A stretch of DNA of 42,335 bases, from positions 20,563 through 62,897 of the forward strand of contig JAKCWW010001774.1 of NCBI GenBank assembly GCA_026260175.1. Reading direction: 5' to 3'. The notes beneath the pieces were generated by a model that was given only the letters and a program-made list of their open reading frames with translations, had not been told where the DNA came from and searched no databases. Of this stretch, positions 31,975 through 40,790 are shown in pieces (the stretch's first letter is position 1; each line of letters opens with the position of its first letter). The DNA comes from Reticulitermes lucifugus. Its lineage: Eukaryota; Arthropoda; Insecta; Blattodea; Rhinotermitidae. The position numbers and the translations under genes are program-made.

Positions 31975-32093
31975 GAGTGCGGTAATTAACCTTCGGGTTC
32001 CATAGAACGCGGGGAATTTCTTCACTAGCTGACGACCTGCTAGCTTCTCAAGAAGGACTCTGCTCCATGGAGTTAGTTAGTTAGTTAGTTACT
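31975..32093 (+). mobile_element. LINE-1 family, copy d: 3' end with (GTTA)n tail
   Basis: GTGCGGTAATTAACCTTCGG, TTCCATAGAACGCGGGGAAT, TTCTTCACTAGCTGACGACC and GGACTCTGCTCCATGGAG, then about five GTTA units (32073-32091). Only some 120 bases are left; the strongest 5' truncation of the family here. Confidence 0.8.
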
Positions 32094-32545
32094 CGTATAC
32101 GTAAAATTCTGTTATTAATGCCATTAGCAAGCTATACTTCGGGGAATTAAATGACAGGGGCCTTTCTCTCCGCAGGGTGGCCGTCTGTTGTCTCCATAAT
32201 GCGTGAAACGCATGTAAATCGAGCGGGCGTTAGCTAGATGGCGGGGCGATTGCAGAAATTTTGACATTTCTTTCGTTGGTGCTCACTTAATGTGTATTAT
32301 ACTACTATTATTAAATTATTGTTATCGGTTTTTAATGACCATGCTGTATGCAGTTATTGTATAAGACATAGCTTGTCTGTTGCGTGAGCAGCTGCAGCTG
32401 TATTTTACTGTTTGTGTGTAAAGCGTTGAAAGTCTGTGTAGGTCTTTAAGTGTGCTTAAATACGGACACAGGTGAATGATACTTGCACATCTGTATATAT
32501 ATTATATATATATATATAGCAAATTATATCAGGTGATGGCTGTGT
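32094..32545. other. No gene or repeat recognised
   Basis: Contains an (AT)n tract near 32495-32518. Confidence 0.4.
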
Positions 32546-32559
32546 ATGTATGTTGTCTG

Positions 32560-32814
32560 CCGATCCCAGTGGCCGCGCGGTCTAAGGCGTGGGTCTGCGG
32601 CCGCTCTCTTGGTGGGATTGTGGGTTCGAATCCCGCCGGTGGCATGGATGTCTGTCTCTTGTGAGTGTTGTGTGTTGTCAGGTAGAGGTCTCTGCGTCGG
32701 GATGATCACCCGTCCAGGGGAGTCCTACCGAGTGTGGTGTCTTTGAGTGTGTTCGTGAAGCCTCGGTAATGAGGAGGCCCCAGCCCACTAGGGGCTGTTG
32801 CGCCATTGGGAGGG
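32560..32814 (+). mobile_element. SINE D, full length, with perfect 14-bp target-site duplication
   Basis: A tRNA-Leu-like head: box A AGTGGCCGCGCGGTCTAAGG and box B GTGGGTTCGAATCCCGCC. The body has GATGATCACCCGTCCAGGGG, AGTCCTACCGAGTGTGGTGT and GGCCCCAGCCCACTAGGGGC, ending TTGGGAGGG without poly(A). ATGTATGTTGTCTG flanks it at 32546-32559 and 32815-32828, so the element is 255 bp. It is apparently recent, since the duplication is unmutated. A partial copy is at 36876-36969. Confidence 0.9.
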
Positions 32815-32828
32815 ATGTATGTTGTCTG

Positions 32829-33703
32829 TATGTGTATGTTGTTTTCATGTACTTAAGACAAATGGCAGCTCTGTGTTAAAATTTGTAACATATGAAGCGT
32901 AAGGATATAAGTAAAATTCAGTGTTTTGATGGAAGGAGGAGGGAATGAGGTAAGGATATGAAAAGGGTAAAATAAGAGGGTGAAGGATTAAGACGCGAAA
33001 GGATTGATTAATCGTTGAATTCAGTGAGGTTTTTCGCTAATTAATATTTCCGTACTTATCGTTCCTGATAAATCTGTGGAAGTACTCAAAACGTATACGT
33101 GACAGTCCAGCATTTCCTGAGGTAACTGGCCATTAAAACGAAGCAAATTGAGCCAAAAAAATTAAAATGGGAATACTGCAAACTTTAGTGTAGCTCTACC
33201 ACGCAGACCGTCATTCAACTGTCATGCAGTGTGTGTGTGTGTGTGCTGTTACTTACGGACTGTTATAGCAAAAGTAATAGTGCTTTTCGATATTTTGTCA
33301 TTTGTATCGAATTGCACTTTACCACTTTCGCGTTTGTCACCTTGCTTTTAAGAGCCTAGCTTCTAGCTTCGCCCACAGTGGCGCCCCAATACCACTTTCA
33401 CGCCATCACTTATCAAGTTGCTTTCGGAAGACGGTTTGCAGAACACGATAGCTACTGTCAGGGTGTGCCGTCCTGTACAGAGCAGTACGCCAGTTCGGAA
33501 TGTACGTGGACACTTATTTAGAAATGTGTAACATAAAACAGAACACTAGAATTCTTGGGGTAAGCATAGCGTCAAAACATCAATCAAACCTCCATTTTTG
33601 AATTTGCAGTGAAATTTGGTTAATGGAGTAGCGTAAATTGAAAGACCTGAAGAAGCGATATGAAAACGTTGTCTCAATATCGGGAACTGGAATTCGAATA
33701 ACG
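32829..33703. other. No gene recognised
   Basis: (GT)n near 33230-33244. CTGAAGAAGCGATATGAAAA (CG follows) near 33647 looks like a decayed hairpin motif. Confidence 0.35.
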
Positions 33704-33724
33704 TAATAATAATAATAATAATAA
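33704..33724. repeat. (AAT)n microsatellite
   Basis: About seven TAA/AAT units. It could be the 3' tail of a LINE copy preceding the RLE element. Confidence 0.85.
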
Positions 33725-33819
33725 AGAAAAATACCTCCCACATACATCGACTTATATGTGACAGATATTAATTACACGGATCATAACTTTTTTTAAAACA
33801 TCAGAACGACGAAAGGAAG

Positions 33820-34600
33820 AGTAACAATGTGGAAGAGCAAAACGTTACACAGAAGACACGCCTATGACTTTGAAATACCAGATGTCGATAAAATAGCACC
33901 GAACGCATGGCTAAAGGCTGCCGAACTCTTCCCAGAAACAACTGGATTTATGATAGCCATCCAGGAGCAGATCATTAGTACAGTAATTATAAGAAGCATA
34001 CTTTGAAGGATGCGAACACCACTAACTATACCTGCAGAAAATGCCGAGAGAACTAGGAACCATAACCGGTGCATGTCGTACACTAGCTGAAGGCGATGAC
34101 ACCCATCGTCACAGTCAAGTAGCCAACATTGGCCGTCAAGAACTGGCTATCAACTGTGGACTGTCAAAAGGACCACCAATGTCGTATTATAAATATGTGT
34201 CACAATCTGTGTTAGAGAGCTGCAACTATAAACTGTACTGTGACAGGTCCATAATAACTGATCGAACTATAACAATAGACCGGACGTAGTTATAGGTGGC
34301 AAAACCATCAAATAAGCACACTCAATAGATGTAGCAATTCCTAACAGTCACAACCTTCATGGCGCCATCAACGAGAAGCTACAGAAGTATACAGATCTCA
34401 AAGAAGAGCTGACAAGGATATGGCAACTGAACGCGGTTGATATAGTACCATTAGTTCCATCCACAACGGGTGTTATCAAAAACAATTTACACGATAGCTT
34501 GAAACTGCTTAATCTTCGCCCTGATCTACATATTCTAATACAGAAAGCAGTAACACTTAACACATGCCGTACAGTTCGGAAGTTTTTAGCATAATAGTGA
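33820..34600 (+). mobile_element. RLE-type LINE remnant: C-terminal region with restriction-like endonuclease traces
   Basis: Three frame segments in order match the C-terminal part of R2-like elements. First: APNAWLKAAELFPETTGF and IAIQEQIISTVIIRS. Second: GACRTLAEGDDTHRHSQVA and YYKYVSQSVLESCNYKLYCD, then SIITDRTITIDR. Third, after a frame change: RPDVVIGGKTIK, stop, SIDVAIPNSHNLHG and VPSTTGVIKNNLHDSLKLLN ending VRKFLA and stops at about 34590. The RHD-like, RPD and D(V)AIP positions fit the restriction-like endonuclease active-site pattern of this LINE group. At least one frame change and one internal stop make it dead. The RT domain is absent. Confidence 0.75.
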
Positions 34601-34672
34601 ATAAGAAGTGCTTGGTTATTGGCTCGTTCCCTTTGAAAACCAGCTAAACAGCTGTGACTTTAGAATAAATAA

Positions 34673-34702
34673 CAATATAATAATAATAATAATAATAATA
34701 AA
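34673..34702. repeat. (TAA)n tract between two converging repeat ends
   Basis: About nine TAA units, 80 bases past the RLE LINE stop. The sequence to its right, read on the minus strand, ends in the same microsatellite. Confidence 0.9.
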
Positions 34703-34905
34703 CAGTTAAGGTTTAGGCCCATAAAGGCCTGTTCCTATTGATCTTGAAGGTGCTCTTGGTCTTAACATCTTTGTTTTGGTCTCCCCACATCACGGCATCT
34801 GCTCGGGTGGTAGCCTGCTGGATGGGAGATGATCTTCTTGCAATCTGACCACATGTTTCCTCCAGTTACGTGAGTACTGACTGATGGGCGGTTAGGCACT
34901 CACCA
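34703..34905 (-). mobile_element. Possible LINE 3' end (minus strand)
   Basis: The minus strand reads TTCAAGATCAATAGGAACAG, GCCTTTATGGGCCTAAACC and then the (ATT)n tract. A frame with GTGLYGPKP and a microsatellite tail is what degraded insect LINE ends look like, but the coding frame has a stop and no RT motif, so this is weak. Confidence 0.35.
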
Positions 34906-34909
34906 AGTA

Positions 34910-35103
34910 ATTTGGCTCAAGCGATGACGTTTCAGTCTTGTATTCGGAGGGGGCCCAGTCGCGTCTCAGTCGCCACACCGACTACCCTGACTGAAGTTTT
35001 ATCTGGTTTTCTTTTGTCTCTTCAGGAAAATTCGGGATAGTACTTTAAATTAGCCCACGACCGCTTCCTTCTGCGTCCTTTCCAATTTATTCTGCACTGT
35101 AAT
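34910..35103 (+). mobile_element. SINE E copy
   Basis: GACGTTTCAGTCTTGTATTC, ACCCTGACTGAAGTTTTATC, GGTTTTCTTTTGTCTCTTCA and CCACGACCGCTTCCTTCTGC align with 21105-21300 and 17043-17240. The head is poorly preserved. Confidence 0.65.
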
Positions 35104-36316
35104 TAATTCATTAATTCGACGCATTTAGTCCCGATTTACGGACAGCGTCATTGAATAACTACAAATAACAAAACGAATTCCCGAGTTCCAGAGTTATTCG
35201 TTCGTTGCTAACAGCTTCTCCTATATACGGTGGGTTAAACCGAAACTTAAATTGATGGGATTTTTCTCATTATCAAATGGGTGTAACCCAATGTCTTGTA
35301 AATAGTGTGGTAAATTAGGCAAGAATTTGGATTGAAATCCCTTGTTGAACATTTTATCAACGAAATATGTGTGTGGTGCCGGGGGGGGGGTAAGGCAGAT
35401 GGTCTAACAGAAGTAAGAATGAGTAATCGGAAGACTTATTATGTCCAGCGTTACACGGTGTCAGTTCATTAGTGGACGGAACCACGCCTTGTTCCACTCT
35501 TTAGCGCTATTTGTTGCGCGGTGCCCTCATCGCTAGCGTTCGGCTGATCACAGACTTAGTGACATTTCTTTGCTTCGAGACGTACGGAGCCGATATAAAT
35601 ATTAGGACAAAAGAACAGTTTGTTTGGAGCTAGTAAAAGTCTTGATGGGTCTATAGTACTGTCCCAGCCTTCCTTTCACCATAAATACAGAAATAATCTC
35701 CTGAAAAGCTTCCTTAAAGGGTATAAAGTCTCAAGAATTTCTCCCGGAAATGATTGTATCTATACCGGGGCCACGGAAAGAAGTCCGATGGACTATGCCC
35801 TCTACTTTCCTCTCGAGCTTTCTATGTTTTTCCATCCTGCATGCTAATTCCTTCCAATCGTGTAGCAATTCTGTTCACCAGAAATGTTTTTAGTGATTAT
35901 CACGTGATCATCTTCGCTAGCGACAAGCGCTTTGGGCTGGTCGGCACGCAGTAGGAGGCTGAAGGATACAACAGTAGGAGGAGAGGACAAATCCTCGATC
36001 ATTTTCATCCCCACTGAGCGTGTAATACTTTAAGCAGTACCTTTAAAGTAACGTTAAAGGGTCATCTTCAGAAAGGTCATGAATGTTTCTTACGCACGCA
36101 CGCACAGCCTCTACTAAGTAGTTCGTCATACTTATTGCTACGTCCTTCGTAAGACTCAGTAATGTATAACACATATCGGTAATTGTATAACATCAGAATA
36201 CACATAAGATCCAGTGCGGAATTGTGAGAAAGACCTGCTGTAATCAAGCCTTGTGCTATGGTAACTTTCCTCGATGCTAGTGTCACAAACACTCCTAAAT
36301 AAGCGACCAATACCAG
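35104..36316. other. No gene or repeat recognised
   Basis: Poly(G) near 35383. The frames at 35620-35954 and the minus-strand frame at 36077-36310 show no conserved domain. Confidence 0.35.
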
Positions 36317-36318
36317 GC

Positions 36319-36341
36319 GGCATTATTATTATTATTATTAT
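36319..36341. repeat. (ATT)n microsatellite
   Basis: About seven ATT units, followed by a T-rich tract and, at 36446, AATAAAGAACTGAACTGAA. Confidence 0.85.
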
Positions 36342-36469
36342 GTTTTATTATTTTTATGTGTTTATGGTTAGTTATTTCATGTATTTACTCTTACGTTCCT
36401 GTGCTGTCCCTGTAATTGGTTTTTGGCTGTTGTGTCGGCACATTAAAAATAAAGAACTGAACTGAATTG

Positions 36470-36567
36470 GTTGTGGTGGAGCTGGTGCTGGTGGTGCTGA
36501 TACTGGTGGTGCTGGTGGTGGTGGTGCTGGTACTGGTGGTGCTGATACTGGTGCTGCATGGTGCTAG
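36470..36567. repeat. GGTGCTGATACTGGT minisatellite
   Basis: Imperfect repeats built of TGG/TGC/TGA triplets with the longer word GGTGCTGATACTGGTG occurring at about 36493 and 36538. Read on the minus strand it gives Ser/Thr repeats; not a gene. Confidence 0.8.
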
Positions 36568-36875
36568 TGGCAATGATAACTGCAAACATGTTAAAGTCTT
36601 GAACTTATTACAAGTAGCAGTATCATATAAGGGTTAATTTCTTAATTTGACAAAAATGTAATTGGCAGAAAGTACTGGAAAGTACAGTGATGATTAATGC
36701 CTTAATAATCATATTTCGGCAGTACGTTTGATGTCGAAACATACTTGCTGCCAGAACACAGAAAACGCGTAGCCAAATGTGCACGAGTACATTATCAATA
36801 TAACAGAGAATACAGTCTGACACAACTGTTTTGTGATAAAAACCAATAAATTTTGTTTTTATAATACAGCTATAT

Positions 36876-36969
36876 TGCGGCGAGCTGATCCCTCGTCCAG
36901 AGGAGTCCTACCGACTGTGGTGTGTCTAAAGTGTGTGTGACCATGAAACCTCGACGAAACGAAAAAAAA
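36876..36969 (+). mobile_element. SINE D 3' fragment nested in MITE J, with 13-bp target-site duplication
   Basis: GATCCCTCGTCCAGAGGAGT and CCTACCGACTGTGGTGTG match the body of SINE D. The tRNA head is missing, and it ends in nine to ten As. AATACAGCTATAT at 36863-36875 is repeated at 36970-36982 and matches, with few changes, the mirrored right arm of MITE J, confirming insertion. Unlike the intact SINE D it ends in poly(A) after CCTCGACGAAACG. Confidence 0.9.
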
Positions 36970-37070
36970 AATACAGCTATATGTTTCGACCCGACTGGGT
37001 TATCATCAAGCTTGTAAAAAAATACGTAAAAGGAAGCGAGTTGTGTATCACGTTAGTTATTTTTATAAGC

Positions 37071-37099
37071 CTGATGATGACCCGATCGGGTCGAAACAT
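37071..37099 (+). other. Recurrent hairpin motif, copy 7
   Basis: 29 nt: CTGATGAT, stem GACCC, loop GATC, stem GGGTC, GAAACAT. The stem-loop is itself a perfect 14-base palindrome. The closest of all copies to CUGAUGA...GAAAC, the hammerhead core words. Confidence 0.75.
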
Positions 37100-37130
37100 A
37101 TAGCAGTTTTATAAAAACAAAATTTGTTTT

Positions 37131-38554
37131 TATAATACAATAGTTTTTGGGCTGTATTTTTTGTATATAATAATGATTTATGGATCACAACGACATGTCT
37201 TCCATCAAGAGCATATCGGTACAGCTTTGGTTCTGGGGGTTGAAAGAGGTGTTTAAATGTGTAAAGTTGTGTCAGAATGTACATACAGAGGGGAAGAGAC
37301 GTGTAGGGGTATGCGAAAAAAGCAAGCAGTATCTACCTATCTATAAAAGTCTATCTAAAGTCGCTTCGTAACGTTAACATTGCGTTTCGTGTACTTGGCA
37401 ATTCAAATTATGGCTTTTGAGCAGGCAGTGAGGGTTTCACACTTCCTTTCTGCGTTTTTTGTAATTAATTTATTTCTTTTTATATCTTTTCTCTCTCTTA
37501 TTAGTTTCTTGTGTTTCCTCTACTGGCGTTTTTTCTTTATTTCCTAGTGGAGCTCCTGTAGCTCTTAATGCACATGATGCATAAATTTACCACAAAACGG
37601 GCGATACAATTTTGTCTGAAGAATATGTAATTAAGAGTGAAAGAAAACTGTACAGAAAAAATTTAAATTTGTTGAATGGAAGATCGCTTCATGTCCGATG
37701 TGCAGTTTAATATTGGCATCCACGCAGTTTGTTTGGAAACTTGGATTATACTTAGTAACCCGTTTTAAATATTAGCATTACAGCTGGGAGATGAAAAGCA
37801 ATTACGGGAGTGTTGGCGCCAGGAATCCTCCGAAAGACTGATGCGTTTCTCTTCGGTATAACTTCCCTATAAATTAAGAAATTAATTTTTGTTTGCTAGC
37901 ACTCCTCCTTTTGAATCCAGTTACAGCTTTTGTCAAATGAAAATCCACGGTCATAAGGAGGAACGACCCTGATCAAGCAAATAACTTCTATTTCCATTAC
38001 TCGACACGGGAATGAAGTTTAAGAAAAAACATTTTCTCGTCCTTTTTTATGCATTTCTTTCGTCCTTCCCTTGCGTCCTCTTCGTTTTCTTTCTTTTGAT
38101 ATCTCCTTTATAATGCTTTGTCAGTTGTGTAAACTGTATGATTGTGAATTGTGAAATATGAAGGATGCAGTGAAGTACGTTATGGTTCTGTTCCGGAGTT
38201 TGCCTGTAGACATTGAGGTGAACTACGAAACATCAGTATGGCTATAACTCAAACACGGGACCTTCTGAATACGAAGCATGAGGGTTGTCCACTACACCAT
38301 AATGATTAGTGGCATATCTGTCAGAAATATTTTGTGTTTGGGTAATATTCACTGATACCGAGTTTGTCGCTGAGCCTGACGTTGATATCTCTTGAACGGT
38401 TTAGGAACAGACGAATCGAACATCAGAGCAAAAAGAGAACCTGCCCGTTTCGGTTGCTTACAATAACTTTCAGTCTGAAAAGCTGGTGGGAAACCTGAGA
38501 CTAACATCCTATATTGCGTCCGTAGGAGAATAATATATTAACAATATATATTGT
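37131..38554. other. No gene or repeat recognised
   Basis: AT-rich; a short ATTGAGGTGAACTACGAAAC near 38212 is a possible relic of the hairpin motif. Confidence 0.35.
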
Positions 38555-39100
38555 TTGTTACTCAGGAGTACGAATTTGACCTTGGTAGTGGATTCGCGGG
38601 GGGGGGGGCGGTCCAGACCTTCTGATGTTTGTGACCAGTAACCGATCCAACCTATTGAGATGGCTAGGGCATCTATTTAGAACAGATGATAACAACCCCT
38701 GTAAAAAAGGTCACTTTTAATGATCCATTTTATGTAAAAAGGAAAGTAGGAAGACCAGCTACACGGTGGCTTGATGATGTAGAAAACGACCTCAAGACTC
38801 TTAAAGTAAGCCAGTGGAAAAGGAAAGCCCAGGAAAGGAATCAACGGAAGAAGATCATTGGGGCGGTCTTGGCCTAAAAAGGCTGTTGCACCAAAGAAGA
38901 AGAAGACCAGTAACCGATGGATTCCAATTACAACAGACTGGGCTGAAGTGCAGGCGTGCCTTTTGATGGCGTGTTAATTCTGCTGTTTCCGTTGCGTTGT
39001 ATGTGAGTTAGAGCTGTGCATAGACTTTACTTTAAGCGTATTATAAACTGAACACTTAACAAATGGCGACCAGTGGAGAGTGATAGAGACTGATGTTGTA
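38555..39100 (+). repeat. Repeat I, copy interrupted by a LINE-3-like fragment
   Basis: TTTGACCTTGGTAGTGG, GGGCTGAAGTGCAGGCG and TTAACAAATGGCGACCAG match 29985-30250. The continuity is broken at 38647-38904 by the LINE fragment. Poly(G) at 38599-38609. Confidence 0.7.
38647..38904 (+). mobile_element. LINE 3' fragment (RTE-like) with perfect 14-bp target-site duplication
   Basis: Encodes, with a frame break, EMARASI / DDNNPCKKGHF, then KVTFNDPFYVKRKVGRPATR, WLDDVENDLKTLKVSQWKRK and ERNQRKKIIGAVLA followed by a stop and a (GAA)n tail. This is the C-terminal tail typical of RTE-like LINEs. GACCAGTAACCGAT at 38633-38646 and 38905-38918 brackets it exactly; the paralogous copy of repeat I retains the unoccupied site (CCAATAACCGAAG at about 30064). 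Confidence 0.9.
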
Positions 39101-39869
39101 ATAGGATCTGCGTTTTCTCTGCACGCTTCACCCGGAGATTAGGGAACGCCACACATGCTGTCAGGGTCAAAGCTTTACTTTTAAGTAACGGCCATTAGGT
39201 ACTACTTTGTGTTACGTTTCGTATTCCGGAGAACTCCAGTTCGAGATTTTCTTTGTTTTTCTCAGTTTGTTTAGTCCAGTGCCTGCGACCGCTGTATCCC
39301 ACATCCTTCATCAGTCAGTGTCATCCCATTAGTGTTCATTTGCACTTATACATCCTCTGCGGTTGACACGTCGTCGTTAAATGGTTCATTGATTTGGGAT
39401 GACATACGTAGACCTACTAGGAGGTGTGGTACTTGCGTTAGATAACCTTCCCAAGTAGATATTTTATATTCCAGCTTTCTCTTCCTGCAAAGAAACAGGT
39501 TCGTGTGTGTTTGTACTTCCGCCCAACTCCGCCTTGTACAGGACCTTTCCCAAGTTATCTAATGATTCGGCTGTGTAGGAAATTTTAAGTTCTTGCAACT
39601 CGAAGATCCATTTCCATCAACAAAGTCCATCTTTGAATTCACTTTAGATCCCCTCTTATTTTAACCTTTGCAAACAATTTCAGTGAAATGTATTTTGTAT
39701 TATCCTTCTATGAAAGTAAATTCCTTCCACTAGGTTTTTCAGCCTAATCTTTGTCTTAGTTTCTAGTTGTTCCTGTTCTTTCTGTATTTCTTCACTGTAC
39801 AGGTAACTACGAAAATAATTTGCGTCCTGTAACTAGATCAATACCGGTCAAAATAAAAGTCTATAACAA
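39101..39869. other. No gene recognised
   Basis: Downstream part of repeat I may extend to about 39150. No coding signal was found. Confidence 0.35.
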
Positions 39870-40152
39870 GGCCGTGCCATGGCTCAGGCGGTTAGTCGCC
39901 GGCCTCTCACCGCGGAGGCCGGGTTCGATCCCGGTTCAGTCCATGTGGGGTTTGTGGTGGACAAAGTGGCACTGGGACATGTTTTTCTCCGAGTTGTCGG
40001 TTTTCCCCTGTCAATTTCATTCCACTGGTGCTCCATTGATTGTAAAATTTGGTAAAAAAAACTGCTCATCTTCATCACACGGTTTGCACAAAAAGCCTTA
40101 AGGCTGTGGTGCGTCCGTAGCATCTGCTGCGGGGCCCTTCACCACGCAAAAA
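39870..40152 (+). mobile_element. SINE B copy, full length, with 15-bp target-site duplication
   Basis: Box A TGGCTCAGGCGGTTAGTCGC, box B GCCGGGTTCGATCCCGG, GACAAAGTGGCACTGGGACA, GCGTCCGTAGCATCTGCTGC and a poly(A) tail. AAAAGTCTATAACAA (39855-39869) and AAAAGTCAATAACAA (40153-40167) differ by one base, fixing the ends. Confidence 0.93.
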
Positions 40153-40214
40153 AAAAGTCAATAACAAACACTTGCTCCATGTACTTATTTAGTTCTTCAG
40201 TTTATTATGGGTAT

Positions 40215-40790
40215 CTAAGAATACAGAGATTAAAACATGCAACACTATGATTTTGCCTGTTGTTTTGTATGGATCTGAATCTTGGTCTCTCACATTAAAG
40301 GAAGAACCCAGGCTGAGGGTGTGTCGAGAATAGGATACTGAGGAAAATATTTGGGCCTAAGAGGGAGGAGGTAACAGGAGAGTGGAGAAGACTACATAAT
40401 GAGAAGCTCTATGATCTGTACTCCTCGCCAAATATTATTCGGCTGATGAAATCAAGGAGGTTGAGGTGGACGGAGCATGTGGCACGTATGGGGGAGAAGT
40501 ACATACAGGCTTTCGGCGTGTATACATGAAGGAAAGAGTATGTTTGGAAGACCTAGGTGGAAGACCTGTGTAGTCAGAACGACAATATTAAAATGTATCT
40601 TAAAAAAAAGATGGGAGGGCGTATGGTTTATCTGGCTGAAGACAGGACATGTGGCGGGCTGCTGTGAAAGCGGTAATTAACCTTCGGTTTCCATAAAATA
40701 GGACAATTTCCTGACTAGGTAACAGACTTGTCTGTTCAAGAAATGTTCTGCTCCATATTTGTATTTAGTTGTTTAGTTGATTAAGGGGCC
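40215..40790 (+). mobile_element. LINE-1 family, copy e: longest copy, RT C-terminal region and 3' UTR
   Basis: Frames give KTCNTMILPVVLYGSESWSL and TLKEEPRLRVC, then LRKIF-like and REEVTGEWRRLHNE-like segments, with several frame changes and stops, through the YSxNIIRL and RAAVKAVINLRFP region. It overlaps copy a over about 420 bases. VLYGSESW-type sequence is the well-known conserved block after the RT domain in insect LINEs. The end is TTTAGTTGTTTAGTTGATTA, a degraded GTTA tail. Nonfunctional. Confidence 0.85.

Larger units (their letters stand above)
36848..37130. mobile_element. Palindromic MITE J, interrupted by a SINE D fragment
   Basis: The left arm (AAATTTTGTTTTTATAATAC, then ATATGTTTCGACCCGACTGG) mirrors the right arm (GATCGGGTCGAAACATATAG, TTTTATAAAAACAAAATTT). 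A SINE D fragment splits the left arm. Each arm carries a hairpin motif (36981-37010 minus; 37071-37099 plus). It has no coding capacity. Confidence 0.85.

Noticed and set aside
32560-32645. A functional tRNA-Leu gene
   Set aside because: Boxes A and B are present, but the sequence continues into a conserved SINE body with target-site duplications outside the whole unit; it is the SINE D head.
36391-36585. Ser/Thr-rich low-complexity protein on the minus strand
   Set aside because: Direct translation of a TGG/TGC minisatellite; no gene context.
37071-37099. A canonical hammerhead ribozyme
   Set aside because: One extra base between CUGAUGA and stem II, and no convincing stems I and III with a cleavage-site triplet; kept only as a hammerhead-like hypothesis.
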